Shown here one piece after another: positions 1 to 13,071 of a stretch of DNA of 64,000 bases (positions are counted from its first letter, which is position 1; each line of letters opens with the position of its first letter). The stretch spans positions 62,001 to 126,000 of the forward strand of contig JAWPGT010000056.1 in the NCBI GenBank assembly GCA_034638255.1, read 5' to 3'. Origin of the DNA: Coprinus comatus (Eukaryota > Basidiomycota > Agaricomycetes > Agaricales > Agaricaceae). The notes beneath the pieces were generated by a model. It made no database searches. It saw only the letters and a list, made by a program, of their open reading frames with translations, and had not been told where the DNA came from. Both the position numbers and the translations under genes were made by a program.

Positions 1-3000
1 TATTTCCTTCTCCTGATGGATAGATTGCAATATCATATTTGCTCGTGTATTTGCTCCCACACCTCTAACGTCTTTTATTTTCTTCTTTTCACTAGCATAG
101 TATAAGTGAATTGAAGCTCGTAAGTCTTCAATCGCATCATAAGCTCGCCCCATCCGAATTTCAAACTCAATACTGGCAAGCAACTTGAAAGATGGATGTT
201 CTTGATCCTCCGAGCTAATTTTATTGATGAGATAGGAGGGGAAGTATATGGGAGTGTGTTTCGCTGGTGATGTTTTCTCCAAGTTGCGGTAAACATATCT
301 GTGGACATATTGCCTGCAAGTCTGTTTTCCATTGTTGAATGTGGGAGAGAATTCTTGATCTCTCAGTCTCTACCACCTCTTTATCCAAGCCTCCAAGCAC
401 AATCTGGCGTCGAAGTTGTTGTCTTTATAAACCAAAATAATTAGTCAATGTTAGAAAAAATTGAGTGGTGGTACTTACTGATCCTGCTCTATTTTAAATC
501 CTTGATCCAATAATGCAACTAGGTGTGGGTATTGCTCACGATAGGCCTCTCGAGCATTTTCTTCCTGCAGTTGTGTTGACTGTATGGTTCGTGAAGATAC
601 TAAGGGAGAACGCAGTTGATTAATATCCGATTGCAAGTTTACAACCTTTTACATGTAAAGACACACCTTTGGTGAAATCATGGACTTGATAAAGACTCCG
701 AATGTTACCATGTTCGTCTTTGGGAGGATTCAATTCCATATTTTCCCACGATGCTATTAAGTCAGGCGGGAATCGGTTCCGTAAAAGTTCGAACATTTCA
801 CTTGAGTTCTGAAGGAGTGTTGTATATTTTAGAAGCTGTATTGCAAGTGTTGATGCTTGTAAAATAGGAAATAAATTGATTAGAATATGAAATTAAGGAC
901 GTGTATAAGTATTGAAGAAACTTACCAAGTTTAATAAAATTTATCCAGTTCCAATGCGTATTGAAGTCATCCAATGACTCATGTCGATGTCCCGTATTCT
1001 GCTCCTTAGTACTCCCAGCTGCATGATTCTGTTCGGACCAAGAGCTTTCAATTCTCTCTCCATAAGTCATACCCGAGAACACCTTATAAGAAAATGAATG
1101 TTGTAACTGGCACTTCTCACCATGACCATGGATATGCATTTTTGGAATTGCGCCATCAACACGTTCAAATATAGAGTCCATATGTGGGAATGAGAGGTGT
1201 ATACGGCTCTTCAACTTAATCCTATATTGACACCAAATGTCGTAACTGATCATTATTCTTCTCTGATCAGATGCTTCTTGTAAAGCACTTGCTAAAGCAT
1301 AATCGGTCCTACTATAACTATCATTGATTGTATAGAGTATAAGTCGAGATAACATCATGTAAGATCATTGATAGTACACACCTTTCACCTTTGACAAGAT
1401 CAACTATCCCTCGTGAAGCATAGAATCCATGTCTTGCACACTGGACGGCTACAACACCACTAGCAACAGTGTCCCTAAATTTGATCATCCCTTGTTGACG
1501 AACGGCTTTGAGCTTCGCACACATTGAGGCCTAAACAAAAATCAATACTAATGACTATGAGCAAAAGGAACCAACATACCTCTCCAACATTTTCACCTCT
1601 ACTTTGTAAGTACTCATTGTACTCCTGACCCTTGACGAAATAGGCATTCCCATCATTCAGGGATGTGTCATTAGGGTCACCTAACTTGTTTTTCTGAACA
1701 AGTCGGAAATTACCATCAATTGACAAGAACAAGAGGTTCTTATGGCTGGAAAATGCCGATTAGTAGGTTACCTATACCATATTCAGAGGAAAAAACTTAC
1801 GTTTCATGTTCTGGGGCATTCCATACAGTCTCCTTGTCAACGTTGAAACCAACCTCCGGACATGCCGGACAACGAACTGCCATAGACCCGTTCTTGCGGT
1901 GAGGTGTATACTGGTCAATACCATGATCCTGACCTGCACGTCGTGATAGTGCAAGATGTCGCCATACACGCATGACAAGCAGTAGCTCACGGTAACGATC
2001 CTGAAGTTTGAACTTTATTAGTATGACATCGTTGACGTATGTATAGTAAGAATCACTCACATCAATGTCACTGGGGGCCACTGCATCTGTAAGGATTTGT
2101 AAAGCATAGAAATAATCATAACCAGATGTTTTTGAGCATTTGGTATGAATGTGGAAGCTCTTGAGAAGCTGGAAGGAGAATACAGTTGATGGGTCCTTCA
2201 TTGTACCAGGGAAGTAGCGTTCTGACATTAGTTGCGACACCAGACTCTTCGATGTCTGACAACCACAAAACTGGACATTGCAACGATGGACCCCATTGAC
2301 ATGAATAAAAACCATCTCCTTCAAACGACCCGGAGTAGGGCATGGATAACCGCCATGGCCAAGATGAATGAGGAAGCCGAGGGTATGCAACGAAGTACAA
2401 GTGAAGTGAGTGCCATTCCAGCATTGAATTTGGTGGAGAGGAAGGTGATAGTGGTTTTTGAGAATACACTTGTAGCATACAGTTCGAGTAGTGGTGATTC
2501 GACACTCGAGACACCGATATACACTTGGGTTTTCTTCATTACACTGCCTACAACATTGATTGTGAACAGTTTTGTCATACTCTTGTTCTAATATATATCC
2601 TTGAAGCTCGTCAAGGCAATCGATAAATGGCTTCAGCTTTTCTGAAGCACCCTAGGCAACAGTTGCCAACGATCATGATAGATGGTAAGTTTACAGAAAA
2701 TACAGATTGAAACCAAAGATACTCACCTGGTTCCGCTTTGGTGGGTGGGTTTTTTGAGCAAAGGCTCGTAGTTATCATTAGGAACTTGAAGGACAGGAGT
2801 GTTGGGTATTGGAGTTGTAGGTTTAGAGGTAGTAACAGCAGGAGGGATGTACATTTGGGAGGCCATTCGAGGTCTCTTGTGTTGTCGATTATACACGACA
2901 GAAATTTGGTCAATTTCGTGGGCTTGGTTGTCATCGAGCTCATCATCTGAGTCGAAGGTGTGTTTTTCTGATGATGAGGTTTGGTTGATTCTACTTGCTC

Positions 3001-3007
3001 GAGGCAT
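1..3007 (-). CDS. KDZ-family transposase with CxC2 zinc cluster (partial, runs off left edge)
   Basis: Predicted DNA transposase of the Kyakuja-Dileera-Zisupton (KDZ) group, acting in the nucleus on its own element. Reading leftward from the ATG at 3007 there is an acidic, low-complexity N-terminus, then a cysteine/histidine cluster (about 2560-2230) containing QIQCWNGTHF, LGHGGYPCP and VHRCNVQFCGC, which is the CxC2 KDZ-associated domain. The KDZ catalytic region follows: SIDGNFRL (about 1720), VVAVQCARHGF and DLVKGER (about 1470-1390), YDIWCQY (about 1235), IPKMHIHGHGEKCQ (about 1150) and ERIESSWSEQNHAAG (about 1050). The C-terminal helical part continues past base 1 without a stop. Several short introns break the frame; the first exon junction near 2727 was not resolved in frame. 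No disabling mutation was seen in the conserved blocks, so it may be intact. KDZ elements are abundant in basidiomycetes. Family assignment is firm; exact exons are not. Confidence 0.88.
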
Positions 3008-3535
3008 GGGATGATCATGAAAGCCTGATGTAAGTAATAGATACTGACTAGGAGCGACTGCGAGTGAGCCAAAATCATCACAACTTTGATGCGTGAAGCA
3101 CACGGCATGGCTGATGACAAGAACAAGTGTAAGGCAATAACGAGATTCTTCAAACTCGCCGCTGAGTGCTGGCTTCCGAGGACTGAGGACAAACGTTAGG
3201 TTGCCAGGATAGCATTCGTCATCAATAATCGTGGGAGCTCAGGACGTGTTATGACACCTGTTACGACTCTTATTCGGTCTTACCACTTGCTTACCACTCA
3301 AGAAAAGGTTCTCAAGTCCAACTCTCTCGCAATCGGCTTACAGACTTAATGCCGGTCTAGGTCATTTCTAACCTTGTAGCTATTATGTGGTCCATGTCAC
3401 ATAGCACCCAGATTCATTTGTAATGCATAGTTAAGTAAAAACTTGATTATAGGCGTTCTAATACTAATGAAATTGAAATTGAATAGTGAAAGGAAAGTGG
3501 GTAGTACCCTAGTGCCTACAGGCTACTACTCCTAA
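3008..3535. other. Intergenic gap, no gene seen
   Basis: About 530 bases between the KDZ start and the end of the next minus-strand gene. It holds no convincing ORF, repeat or RNA gene. It presumably carries the KDZ promoter; a clear TATA-type signal was not recognised. Confidence 0.5.
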
Positions 3536-4422
3536 TTAAAGCTCTACACTTGACTCTCTGAAGCTCTTATTAGGGATAATGTAGGCATCATCTTCAGAAT
3601 CAGTCATGAGTAGATAGGAGGGAGTGTTGGAAGAAGTCGGATTGGAAGAAGTCGGATTGGAAGAAGTCGGATTGGAAGAAGTTGGATTGTTGGTGGTAGG
3701 GTACCTTGGATGATAGTGAGGTGCTAAAGTTGAAGGTCGTTTGTTCTTGGACTTCCTGACCCGAGTAGCAGCTTTTGACCGAATTGGACCTGTCTGAGGT
3801 GCTACTCCGTTACCAATGGGCTCATATGGATAATGGCGGGGTAACAAAGCTGCAGTTGAACTTGGTGTTGAAGGTTCCTCCCTCTTCACCTTCTCGACCC
3901 GAGCCTTGGTGGACTTGGTGGACTTTATAATGGGAATTGTACGTCTCCCATTCGTTATTCTACCATTCATTTCACCATCAGTATCTTCAAGCGTTGTGAG
4001 GTCAACAACATTAAACGATGAAATCCGAGGTCGATTAGCAGCAGCCAATAGACGATTGACATAAATATGAAGATCCTGGCAGGCTTGGTCGGCAAGATCA
4101 GAATTCCGTATGATAATCCATGGATTATGTTGGAGTTGAATGTCCAAGGAAGAATGTGTGAGTATGTCGACAAATTTGGTGGTAACAATGTCAAATATCT
4201 GACAACGGTTGACAGGGAATTCTGTCGTAAGTTCAAAAGTTCGGTTGTTGGTGAAGGTAAGGCGATTTTCTTCGACGTCAACAAAGAACTCATTCGGCAA
4301 TATATCACGCTAGCATATCATCCATAAGCCAATGACCATAAAGTGTTCAAAAAAAAGATACTAACATATTCAAACCAGATTACACGATATTTCATGGTAA
4401 CTGTTGCGTTTCCTTCACTCAT
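3536..4422 (-). CDS. Unknown two-exon protein with Asn-Pro-Thr-Ser-Ser repeats
   Basis: I do not recognise this protein. A short first exon starts with the ATG at 4422 (MSEGNATVTMKYRVIWFEYV) and ends at a GTTAGT donor. The intron ends near 4312 at a CTAG acceptor, and the second exon runs to the stop at 3536, giving about 275 residues. The N-terminal third (to about residue 110) looks globular. The rest is basic, Ser/Thr/Pro-rich and probably disordered, with KVKREEPSTPSS and a lysine/arginine patch. Four tandem NPTSS units lie near the C-terminus (15-bp DNA repeat at about 3627-3686). It lies on the same strand as the KDZ gene and divergent from the AT-hook gene, so all three could be passengers of one mobile element; this is inference. 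Without homology data it could also be a spurious or lineage-specific gene. Confidence 0.55.
3627..3686 (-). repeat. 15-bp coding tandem repeat (NPTSS x4)
   Basis: Four near-perfect 15-bp units encode Asn-Pro-Thr-Ser-Ser repeated near the C-terminus of the gene at 3536-4422. The unit on the + strand is gaagaagtcggattg. Copy number is likely to vary between strains. Confidence 0.85.
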
Positions 4423-4749
4423 TTCAATAAGATGGAGAAAGGAGGGATGAAATGGATAAGATAGATGGAGTGTAAGTCTTTCCATCTTTTTATACATTTT
4501 GTTCTTCGTACTTTGCTCTTTCTCCATCAAATTTTCATTAATTTGTTTCACTCTCATTCAACTTGTCCGTTGTATTGGATCCTTTTTTTCTATTCAGCCA
4601 ACTTAATGTCCTTTCTCCGTCTACTACATTCAACTTGTCCGTTTCCATTGATTTGTCTTATTTGATCGACTTTATATTTAGTTGAATCTAAAAGAAAGTT
4701 ATTCCACCTTGTGTATTTTTGAAATATGCTAAAAGTCTTGCTTGACGGT

Positions 4750-4849
4750 GACCGTTCTCCGTCAATTCTATATGGTTGACCGTTCTCCGTCAATTCTATA
4801 TGGTTGACCACTCTCCGTCAATTCTATATGGTTGACCACTCTCCGTGTC
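4750..4849. repeat. 28-bp tandem repeat in a divergent promoter region
   Basis: Three full 28-bp units (4750-4777, 4778-4805, 4806-4833) plus a partial fourth. Each contains ctccgtcaattctatatgg. Units 3 and 4 share a gtt-to-act change (accgttctc to accactctc), which shows stepwise duplication. It lies between the gene ending its 5' side at 4422 (-) and the AT-hook gene starting at 5287 (+), so it could be an upstream regulatory array. Confidence 0.9.
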
Positions 4850-5094
4850 TTATCTCAACATCAACCCTGATTGTGCTAAATTTATCTCACAAGTATTACT
4901 TGATCACTTTGATCTGGCCTATTGCCGGGCTTCTCACATTACACACTTACAACACTAACAGCGTTGTGAGCTATACATACCAACGATACCATAACCTGAT
5001 CCAATAGTCCTCCAAACAATACACAACTCTACTGTATTCAGTTAGATCCTTGGCTCTCTTGCCTTGTAATTTTTTTTCTTACTGAAACGGAACT

Positions 5095-5245
5095 TTCTCG
5101 CAACCATCTAACGTCCTTCCTGCCTTGCAACCACCTACCGTCCTTCCTAACCCAAAATTGAACTTCCTTGCAACCTCCATCTAACTCGAAATTGAACTTC
5201 TTTCCATATACCAACATCTGTTCCTAACCCAACATTGAACTCCTT
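5095..5245. repeat. Degenerate direct repeats upstream of the AT-hook gene
   Basis: Imperfect units resembling 'gcaaccatctaacgtccttcc' and 'taacccaaaattgaactt' recur several times immediately upstream of the ATG at 5287. They are too diverged for a fixed period. A promoter or 5'UTR role is possible but not shown. Confidence 0.55.
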
Positions 5246-7021
5246 CACGATTGGGACTATTGACATTGTCTCCCTCACCTTCCAACATGTCACTCAACAC
5301 TACTGTTTCAATGCCTGAAGTTGATTTTCCAATGGACGATATCCTAGATACTGTTCCACAAGATTTAACCAATATTCCTACTATGAATGCTGGTGATGGT
5401 AAAGAATCCTTGTCACTTGGGATGAAGGTAAAGTCGTATCTGAACCATACTCAGGCAATTAACTCATACTATTGACAGAAATTCATTATGCAATACTCTA
5501 CTGAGTATGGAATCATGATGCAGAACAAAAGTTATGGAGGAACCCAAATAGGATGGATTCGAAGATTTGTTTCACCTCTCATCATCAAACGCTTCAATGC
5601 CGTTCCATCTGAATCACTCTTGAAAGTAAGATAACTGCTCTTTTCCAAAAGAGTCTTTGTTTAACATCTTTACTAGGCAATTGACCGACATTTGCGTAAT
5701 CATTACAAGGCTTCACTGCAGCCCAAGCGTTTGGTTGCTTCTGGAGTTGGTGATGGTGTTGCTCGTAACGCTTGTTGGAAAACTATACTTGCTGATGATA
5801 AATCTGCTGAGATGGAAGTGCTGATTGCACAGAAAAAATCCCAAGACAGTTCGAAGTCCTTCTTACACAACTACTATGCAGCTCGAGATATCCTTGTAGC
5901 TTCAATCACCGAAGAAGAGAAACAGGCATATATACAGAAGACGAGTGAAGTTAAAGCACTTCGTAAAATGCCTCCTACATTGGACAAGATTCTTTTGTAT
6001 GTATTTGATTTCTGACCTAGATCTGATAGTGTACCTAATTTCATCGCCATCTCAGATCACAACATACCATCCTTGATCGCCTTACCACTTCCATCGAGAA
6101 ACAACTTGGGTGGGGCTGCGGTCAACTGGGTGATGTTTTCTGTGTTGTCACAATTGCGTACCGACAAGCAGACAATGCACTTAAGTCTGGATGGTACGTT
6201 GAAACACTGTTTATTGCCATCATTATTTTACTGATTGGAACAGTGCCATCATATGTAACCCTGCAATTGATCCAAGTGACGTTCGCAAAGAAGCTTTGTT
6301 ACAGACCTTTAAGGAACACATAATCAAGCCAATCAAATCTTTTGCATCATTATACCTGCCTGGTAAGTGTCTTTTGATGATTTGGAGATGAATTAAAATT
6401 AACATTAATAAATAGAACACAAGGGAACTGAACCCCTTCAATTTCCAATGCTTGACCTGGAAGAGATTACAACAAAGAGGCTGCGTGAGCACTTCCGGGA
6501 ATATATCATTGATGCCTGGGGTACGTCACATCTATCATTATCTATAATTAACAGCTAAAATTAAAATTTACATATTAGAAAGAAGTAGTACTAGTGCCGA
6601 GATTCGTACATCAACCAATTTGCCCTGGGGTAGACTGTCCGAGGATTCTTGGCCTGATTTGCTAAGCAAGTATCAGGGTCTTGACACAATGACGGTGCTT
6701 TTACCAGAGAAAATGACTATTGAGGCGATGCATGTGGCAGCTCTCAAACTTCCACTGATCCCTGACGCACTTGTATTCCATAAAAAAGCATCCCCTGAAG
6801 ATGTGGTAGAAACCCCTAGTGATAGCATTGCAATGCCATCGAGACTTGTGAGTGTATGTGTTTTATTTCTATAACACCCGTTTGTTTACCAGCATGACAT
6901 CATAGCTTACTACTGGATTCATAATGCCGACACCAAATCCAGCCTCAGATCCCCATTCACGTACTTCGCATCATGAACCTGCCGAACACCAGGATCTGCC
7001 AACCAATCCCATTCTCAACAC

Positions 7022-7026
7022 CAACA
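7022..7026. repeat. Target site duplication CAACA (left)
   Basis: The 5-bp sequence CAACA directly abuts the left LTR and is repeated at 13304-13308 right after the right LTR. Confidence 0.93.
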
Positions 7027-7246
7027 TGTTAAAACAAGAGCGTAGCGTGTGATGCATGGGTAGGTACGACTAACACTTACTGAGGGTGAGGTGGTTGTTG
7101 TAGTAGAAGGAACTGAAGTATATAATGCAAGAATACAGAGTTTATATACTATAATTCGATGGTCCGTGCGAGAACATATTGAGTCACATGTTCATCAGCG
7201 TAATGCCATTAGAGAATGTCATTGTAGAACTAATAATAGTTCAACA
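7027..7246 (-). repeat. Copia 3' LTR (left end)
   Basis: 220 bp, starts TGTTAAAACAAGAG and ends AGTTCAACA on the + strand. Apparently identical to 13084-13303 over its whole length. Confidence 0.95.
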
Positions 7247-7254
7247 CTCCCCTG
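7247..7254 (-). promoter_or_regulatory. Copia polypurine tract
   Basis: On the minus strand this reads CAGGGGAG immediately before the 3' LTR, the expected place and composition of the plus-strand primer. Confidence 0.75.
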
Positions 7255-7282
7255 AATACGAACATGGCAACTATGAAGCGCC

Positions 7283-10200
7283 CTATGTTGGGACCATATT
7301 GTTTGAGCGCTTGGCAGCGCTATATGTGGGATTAGAAAACTCCAACCCATAATAGTTATCACGGAAGTATTCAAACTTCACACGTCCGAGATTCTTCGTG
7401 AGAAGATCTGCGGGGTTCTCAGTGCCTGGGATAAAATAGAGCTGAACCTTCTTTTCATCAATTACTTGACGAATGAAGTGGAAAATGATATCTATGTGTT
7501 TTGATCTCTTTTCAACGGCAGGGTTTTGCGCGATAAAGAGAGAGCCCATATTGTCTCCACAAATATCCATTGGTTCATTATTGTGCAAACCAAGTTCAGT
7601 CATTAGGCTTCTGATCCAGATGGACTGACGACTACAATCGGAAATAGCCATGTACTCAGCCTCTGTGGACGATAACGCAATAGTCTTCTGTGATCGACTA
7701 ACCCAGGCTACCGGGCAGGATGCAACAGTGGACAAATAACCAGTTTGGGATCTTCAAGTAGAAGGATCACTAGCCCAATCAGAATCACTGTAAGCGATGA
7801 AACCCTCATTACCAGAACCATTAAGCATCATTCGGTATTCCCGAGTCGCTAAGAGGTACCTACAAATATAGAGAGCTCTACGCAAGTGTTCTTCCGTAGG
7901 GTTATGAGAATGTTGACTAAGCTTAGTCACAGCGAACGAAATGTCCGGACGCGTGCCAATAGCAATATACAACAGTGATCCGATCACCTGTTGGTACCTA
8001 GAACGGATGGAGGAGTTGATCGGCTTGTCGTTAGGAACTGGATAGTACCCTTCTGGCAGCGGAGTTCGCGCCGGCTTGGTATCACGGTCTGAACCAGTGA
8101 TTTTAAACCTTTCCAGGATCTTTTCTAAATAAGCACATTGATCAAGATAGATCTTTCGATTTGCTCGATCTCTCCTGATGCGCATACCGAGAAATTCTTT
8201 GACTTCTCCAAGGTCGCGGCATTCCCACTTTTTCATGAACTCTCCTTTAAGCTTTTTAAGCAGGGCGGAGTCATTTCCCATAAAAAGTACGTCGTCAACG
8301 TACACGACAGCAATGACAAACTTGCCATCTTTTTGACGATAAATATAGATACTGGCATCGGATTCACATCGCTTGAAACCTAGTTTGTTCATGGAAGATG
8401 CCATCTCCTTCCACCAGGCCAAGCCGGCTTGTTTAAGGCCGTACAATGCTCGTCGTAACCTCCATACCATGTGTTCCTTTCCCTTCAGTTTGAAACCTTC
8501 GGGTTGATCCATATAGATTTCCTCATCCAGTTTGCCATAGAGATATGCTGTCTTTACATCGACAGACTCAATGTCCCAGTCTTCAAGGGCGGCTAACCCG
8601 AGCAGGATTCGAGCGGACTCATATCGTACTACTGGAGAAAATAATTCATCAAAATCGATGCCCTCGACTTGAGAAAATCCTTTAGCAACTAGTCTAGCAC
8701 GTTTGCGACCGTCACTCTTTTCATTAAAGACCCATCTATTTTTTACGGTTTTCCTTCCTTCCGGAAGTTTCACCAACTCGTAAACTTCTCGCTTTTTAAG
8801 CGCTGCTAGTTCTTCGAGACAAGCTTCGTGCCAGTGTTTACGTTCCTCCGGATTCAATTTTACAAGATCACGGAATTGCTCAGGAACTGTAGTTGAACTC
8901 GCTTTTGCCAATAAAAATTTCATCAATTCTAACCCCCCTTCCTTAGTTATCCGTTGAATCTTGCAATCTGCATCTTCTTCCATTGCGTCAGGGTTTTGTT
9001 CCCTCGCATATCCCCTTGAGGCATCCTCGTGTTGTCTGCGTATTTCATTGCGACGTTCTCGGATTTCCTCGGGTGGAATTGGACGTGGATCTGCTTTGGG
9101 GCGATTTCGTTGATTGCGGATTCTAAAATCGTGTCCACGGAGACGAACTCTCCCCTGAGGTGGTAGAGGTTCATTATGATTATAGTCTCGTAGGATCTCA
9201 GATGGATGTGTTCTCTCCCCATAAACGTTACCTTCTCTAAACGGAACAAACTTTTCTCGGCCAGAACGGCGAGGTAAAGGTTCAACTGGTCTAGTGGGTC
9301 GTTCAGGTGATGGAGAAATGGGACGGGTGGAGTCAGGTCGAGGAGTAGGACTCGGACTCGGGTGACGAATAGGTGATTCGGGATCAGCGTATGATAACGC
9401 GTCATCATCATCTTCATCAGTGACTTCCTCGACTGTTGTTTTCCTAGGAGCGGGTTTGCTCGGACCGGGAACAGGAGGTTTTTGAGAAGTAGATGGTCCG
9501 GGAATCGGACCTTGCGGTCTAGGCGGTAACGGTGTTCTATCACTGTCGTCTTGTCGAGATGTGTCCATAGGATCATCAGGATAAAGATCAGGTGTAGTAT
9601 CCTCGTCATCTTCATCAGACGCCGGAGGAGGAGGATTTATTTTGGGGTTTTTTGTAGAACCGGAGTCCTTAATTTTTTCGTGATCCGGCTTGCATTTGGG
9701 ATACCAGCCCTCGTCGAAAATAGCTGTTTTCGCAGTATAAATAACATTTCCTTTTTGGTGTCGCATGAACGTAAAGTTAGCGCCAGCATAACCAAGGAAG
9801 ATCATTAATTCAGATCTGGGAGATAATTTGTCATCCCTTGATTCCTTTGGAATGAAAACGTAGGCTGCACAGCCAAACACGTGAAGCTCAGATAGATCTG
9901 GCTTTTTCCCTGTTACCATTTCCATGGGAGTTTTCCATTCAAGACGTTTGATGGGAGTTCGATTATAACAATGAACTGCCGTATTAAGGGCAAATTCCCA
10001 CCAAGAATCTGGTAAGCATGCAGTAAGTCGCATGGCTTGCGCCTTTTCCTGAAGTGTGCGGTTCAGTCTTTCTGCTCTACCGTTCTGCTGGTGTATATGT
10101 GGTGCAGACGTCTCGTGTACTATCCCTTTTGAGTGAAGGAATTCCTCAAATTGTTTAGAGACATATTCACCACCATTGTCTGTCCGGATTCGCTTAATCG

Positions 10201-12799
10201 TTTTACCGAATTGTTTTTCCTCAAAGGCACAAAATCTTTCAAGTGCCGCGAAGGCATCAGATTTGGCTCGTAGGAGGAGGATCCAGGCATGGCTAGAATA
10301 GTCATCATAGAACGTCATTGCCCACTTGTACTTGTGATACGAGGCAACGGGGAATTCTAGAAGATCACTGTGGATCAATTCTAAAAATGACTTCGCTCGT
10401 GTCGAAGAAGGACGATGTGCATCATCGGACATTTTGCCTCGAGCACAACCATCACAAACTTGACTGGAGATAGGAATGGGAATCTCAGGTACTTTTTCTG
10501 AGTGTTTTGGGAGTTGTCGCAATACTTCCTTTCCAGGATGCGCCATTTGACGGTGCCAAAGATCATAAATAGAAAGTTTTGATGCGCAATAAGACAGCAC
10601 CTGATTCGCAGTATAGTGACGTACCATCCTAGTGTGAACATGATGGAGGGCATCTTCTAAAACTTTGAACACTGGGATGCGTGATGCATGCATAAATATC
10701 TTTCCATTTGAACGATAAATATTGGTTCGCTTTAAGTTTGACTCACTCCTCATTCCTTGCAGCCATAAGGCGCCAGGTGAAATGATTCTAGTGGAGAGAG
10801 ACTCTAAATAATAGACCGGATATAGTGGAGTTGTTCTAATAACTCCGTCTACGTTGTGTTGAAAAAGAACTTTCCCACGACCTTTTATGGTTATGAGATT
10901 GTTGCTGGCGTCTCTGACACCACCAAATTCTCCTTCCTCTAACTCGATAAAGTCAGCTATATGCGGTGTGCAATTAAAGCTAGCGCCTGAATCGAGGAGC
11001 CAAACTGCAGACTCTCTAGCATAATTAGGTTTTCCTTTGTCTTCACAAAAGTTGCATAAACATTCAAGAGGTTTGACCGGTTCATCACCATTCTTAGGAT
11101 CTTTTAGGTATTTCGTCGGTAAGACAAAATGATCACAAGTTAAAACGGGAGAAGAGATCATATTCAAAACGGGAGAAACAACAGTAGTAGATGTAATATG
11201 AGAACTATCAATAGTCCGACAATAGTCCGGCAGTCCATTACGGCGCACTAGAACATGGGGTCTGATGGAGCGATTGGTTCGTCTCCCCAACCTTGTTGGG
11301 CTGGGGCATCTCTGTAAGTTCCATTTAGTTAGGAAGAATTCTTGAGAGAAGAAAGGAACGTACTCATTGTACCATCCATCATCGACCTCGTAATCACCAT
11401 CAGCTTCGTAGTCAGGATCATTCATATAGGCGTCAGCCTCGGAGATCGCTTCAGGGACATCAGAAGGAGGGACATAGGAAGGAGACTTTGATCTGCACGT
11501 GGGGGACCCAGGCGTAGAAACCGAAGACGAATCAACTTCCTCTTCAGGAAGGATATGTGACACCATTGCATCAAGCGATAGTGGAGGTGATGGGGGACAG
11601 GGTTCAACCATGCCGAAGCCGAGGCGAGCACCCATCTTCTCGAAGACCTCTGTCTTCTTTTTCTGATACCGGGTACGACCGACCAGGTGACCAACAGGGG
11701 GAAGAAGGGTAGCACGAGGAGCAGGGGGCTCGACACCGTGCACGACGACTTCATCTGCAGCCTTTTTCAAGGCCACTGCCCTGAGGCGGGGATCAGTAGT
11801 CTTCATTCTCTCGACGAGAGAACGAGTGGAAGTTGGTTTGTTAGTGGGAGTCGTGAAAGACTCCAAGACAGCGGGTGACAAAATCATATCTGCGTTACCA
11901 TCATCTCCTTCGGCTTTGTTTGCCTTGTTACCTCCACGTTTTCCGCGTCGATGCTTCTTCTTTTTATCCTTATCCCCCCCAGAAGCATCACCGGAACCGG
12001 AGTTCTGGTTCTGATTTGGTCTAGAAGACCCAGAAGCATTCTGTTGTTGTTGTTGTTGGGGCTGCTGAGAAGCGCCTCCTTGGGGTTTAGAATAGGGCTT
12101 TGCACCCTTGTAGTTTTTAATGCCGGTTGAAGCGGCACGAGAAGCAGAAGCAGCTCCACGGGAATCTCGCCAAGCACCCATAATGGCGTCAGAGACAATC
12201 TGGACCGTTAAGGTCGAGAGGGCATTACCATATTGAACGAGAAGGGCAGCACGAGTGGCACTCCATTGAGGAGGAATGCGAGTCATCAACATCAGCGCAC
12301 GGAGGATACCGGGGACGTTGATTGGGGGCGAGGCTTGCTCTAATTGCGTAAAATAATCCCTAAAGGTGGAGATCTCCTTTGAGGGATCGTTCACACCAGA
12401 TAATCGGAATGAATCTGCAGAAGCATACAGCTCGTAAGCTGCACCTGCCGAAAAAGTGCCGTAAACTCGTCTCAGGTGTGTCCATAGATCATCTGAGGTT
12501 GTTTCACCATGCCGAAGCATTTCGTCACTCAATCGGGAATTTAGCATCCCAAGAGCAAAGGCTTCGACGTTGTCGAACTTTCGAATCTCATCAACGTTCG
12601 TGGGGGGTACCATAGCAGCAGTGGCAGTTGCGGGGGAACCACCGACAGCTGCAGGCCTTGTGGCGCTGCCGTCAATCATTCTCGCTACACACCACCCATC
12701 CATGTGGATCATGTTGGCAATAGACATAACACGTGCAGACCACACTTGGTAGTTAGCAGTGCCTGTGAGGACTGGGATCGAGGGGATCAAAGCAGCCAT
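7283..12799 (-). CDS. Copia gag-pol polyprotein with one in-frame TGA
   Basis: Encodes the capsid and enzymes for retrotransposition. From the ATG at 12799 (MAALIPSIPVLTGTANYQVW): a gag/UBN2-like region; a Gln-rich then Lys/Arg/Gly-rich basic stretch (about 12060-11930) where a zinc knuckle would normally be; aspartic protease (WLLDSGASFNCTP, about 11010); gag-preintegrase and HHCC zinc site (LWHRQMAHPG, CDGCARGK); integrase core (FYDDYSSHAW, RTDNGGEY, QQNGRAERLNRTLQEK); reverse transcriptase (VDVKTAYLYG, LYGLKQAG, VYVDDVLFMG); and RNase H (AYSDSDWASD, STEAEYMA, GDNMGSL, RSKHIDI). A TGA at 7754-7756 interrupts RNase H; beyond it the frame stays fully open to 7283. The frame is also open upstream to an ATG at 13114 inside the LTR, so the start is uncertain. 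Confidence 0.93.
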
Positions 12800-13071
12800 G
12801 AGTAGTTTTTGGAGATGTAAATCTACAACAAAACTTTCGTCAGAACTGGGAACTAAAGCTGCATCTACTGCGCTATGTTCTACTAAGTTACAAGCTATCC
12901 GGCTAACCGAGTACGGTAAGGGTTTGCTTAGAGAACACTGGTAGGTCAATTGTCTCGAGTGAGCGGAACTCGGACTTCCCTCACAGGTGAATCCAGCTTC
13001 ACCCTCGAGCTCAGTGCTGCACGATGAGTAGTACTCGTCGAGTGCGCAACGTGAGTCGTACAGGCTAACCG

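Noticed and set aside
1797..2514. Overlapping alternative frames in the KDZ gene
   Set aside because: Only the frame with LGHGGYPCP and CNVQFCGC carries the CxC2 motif; the others are shadows.
8138..12944. Many open frames on the + strand opposite the copia polyprotein
   Set aside because: They lie antisense to strongly conserved retrotransposon domains and have no recognisable content of their own.
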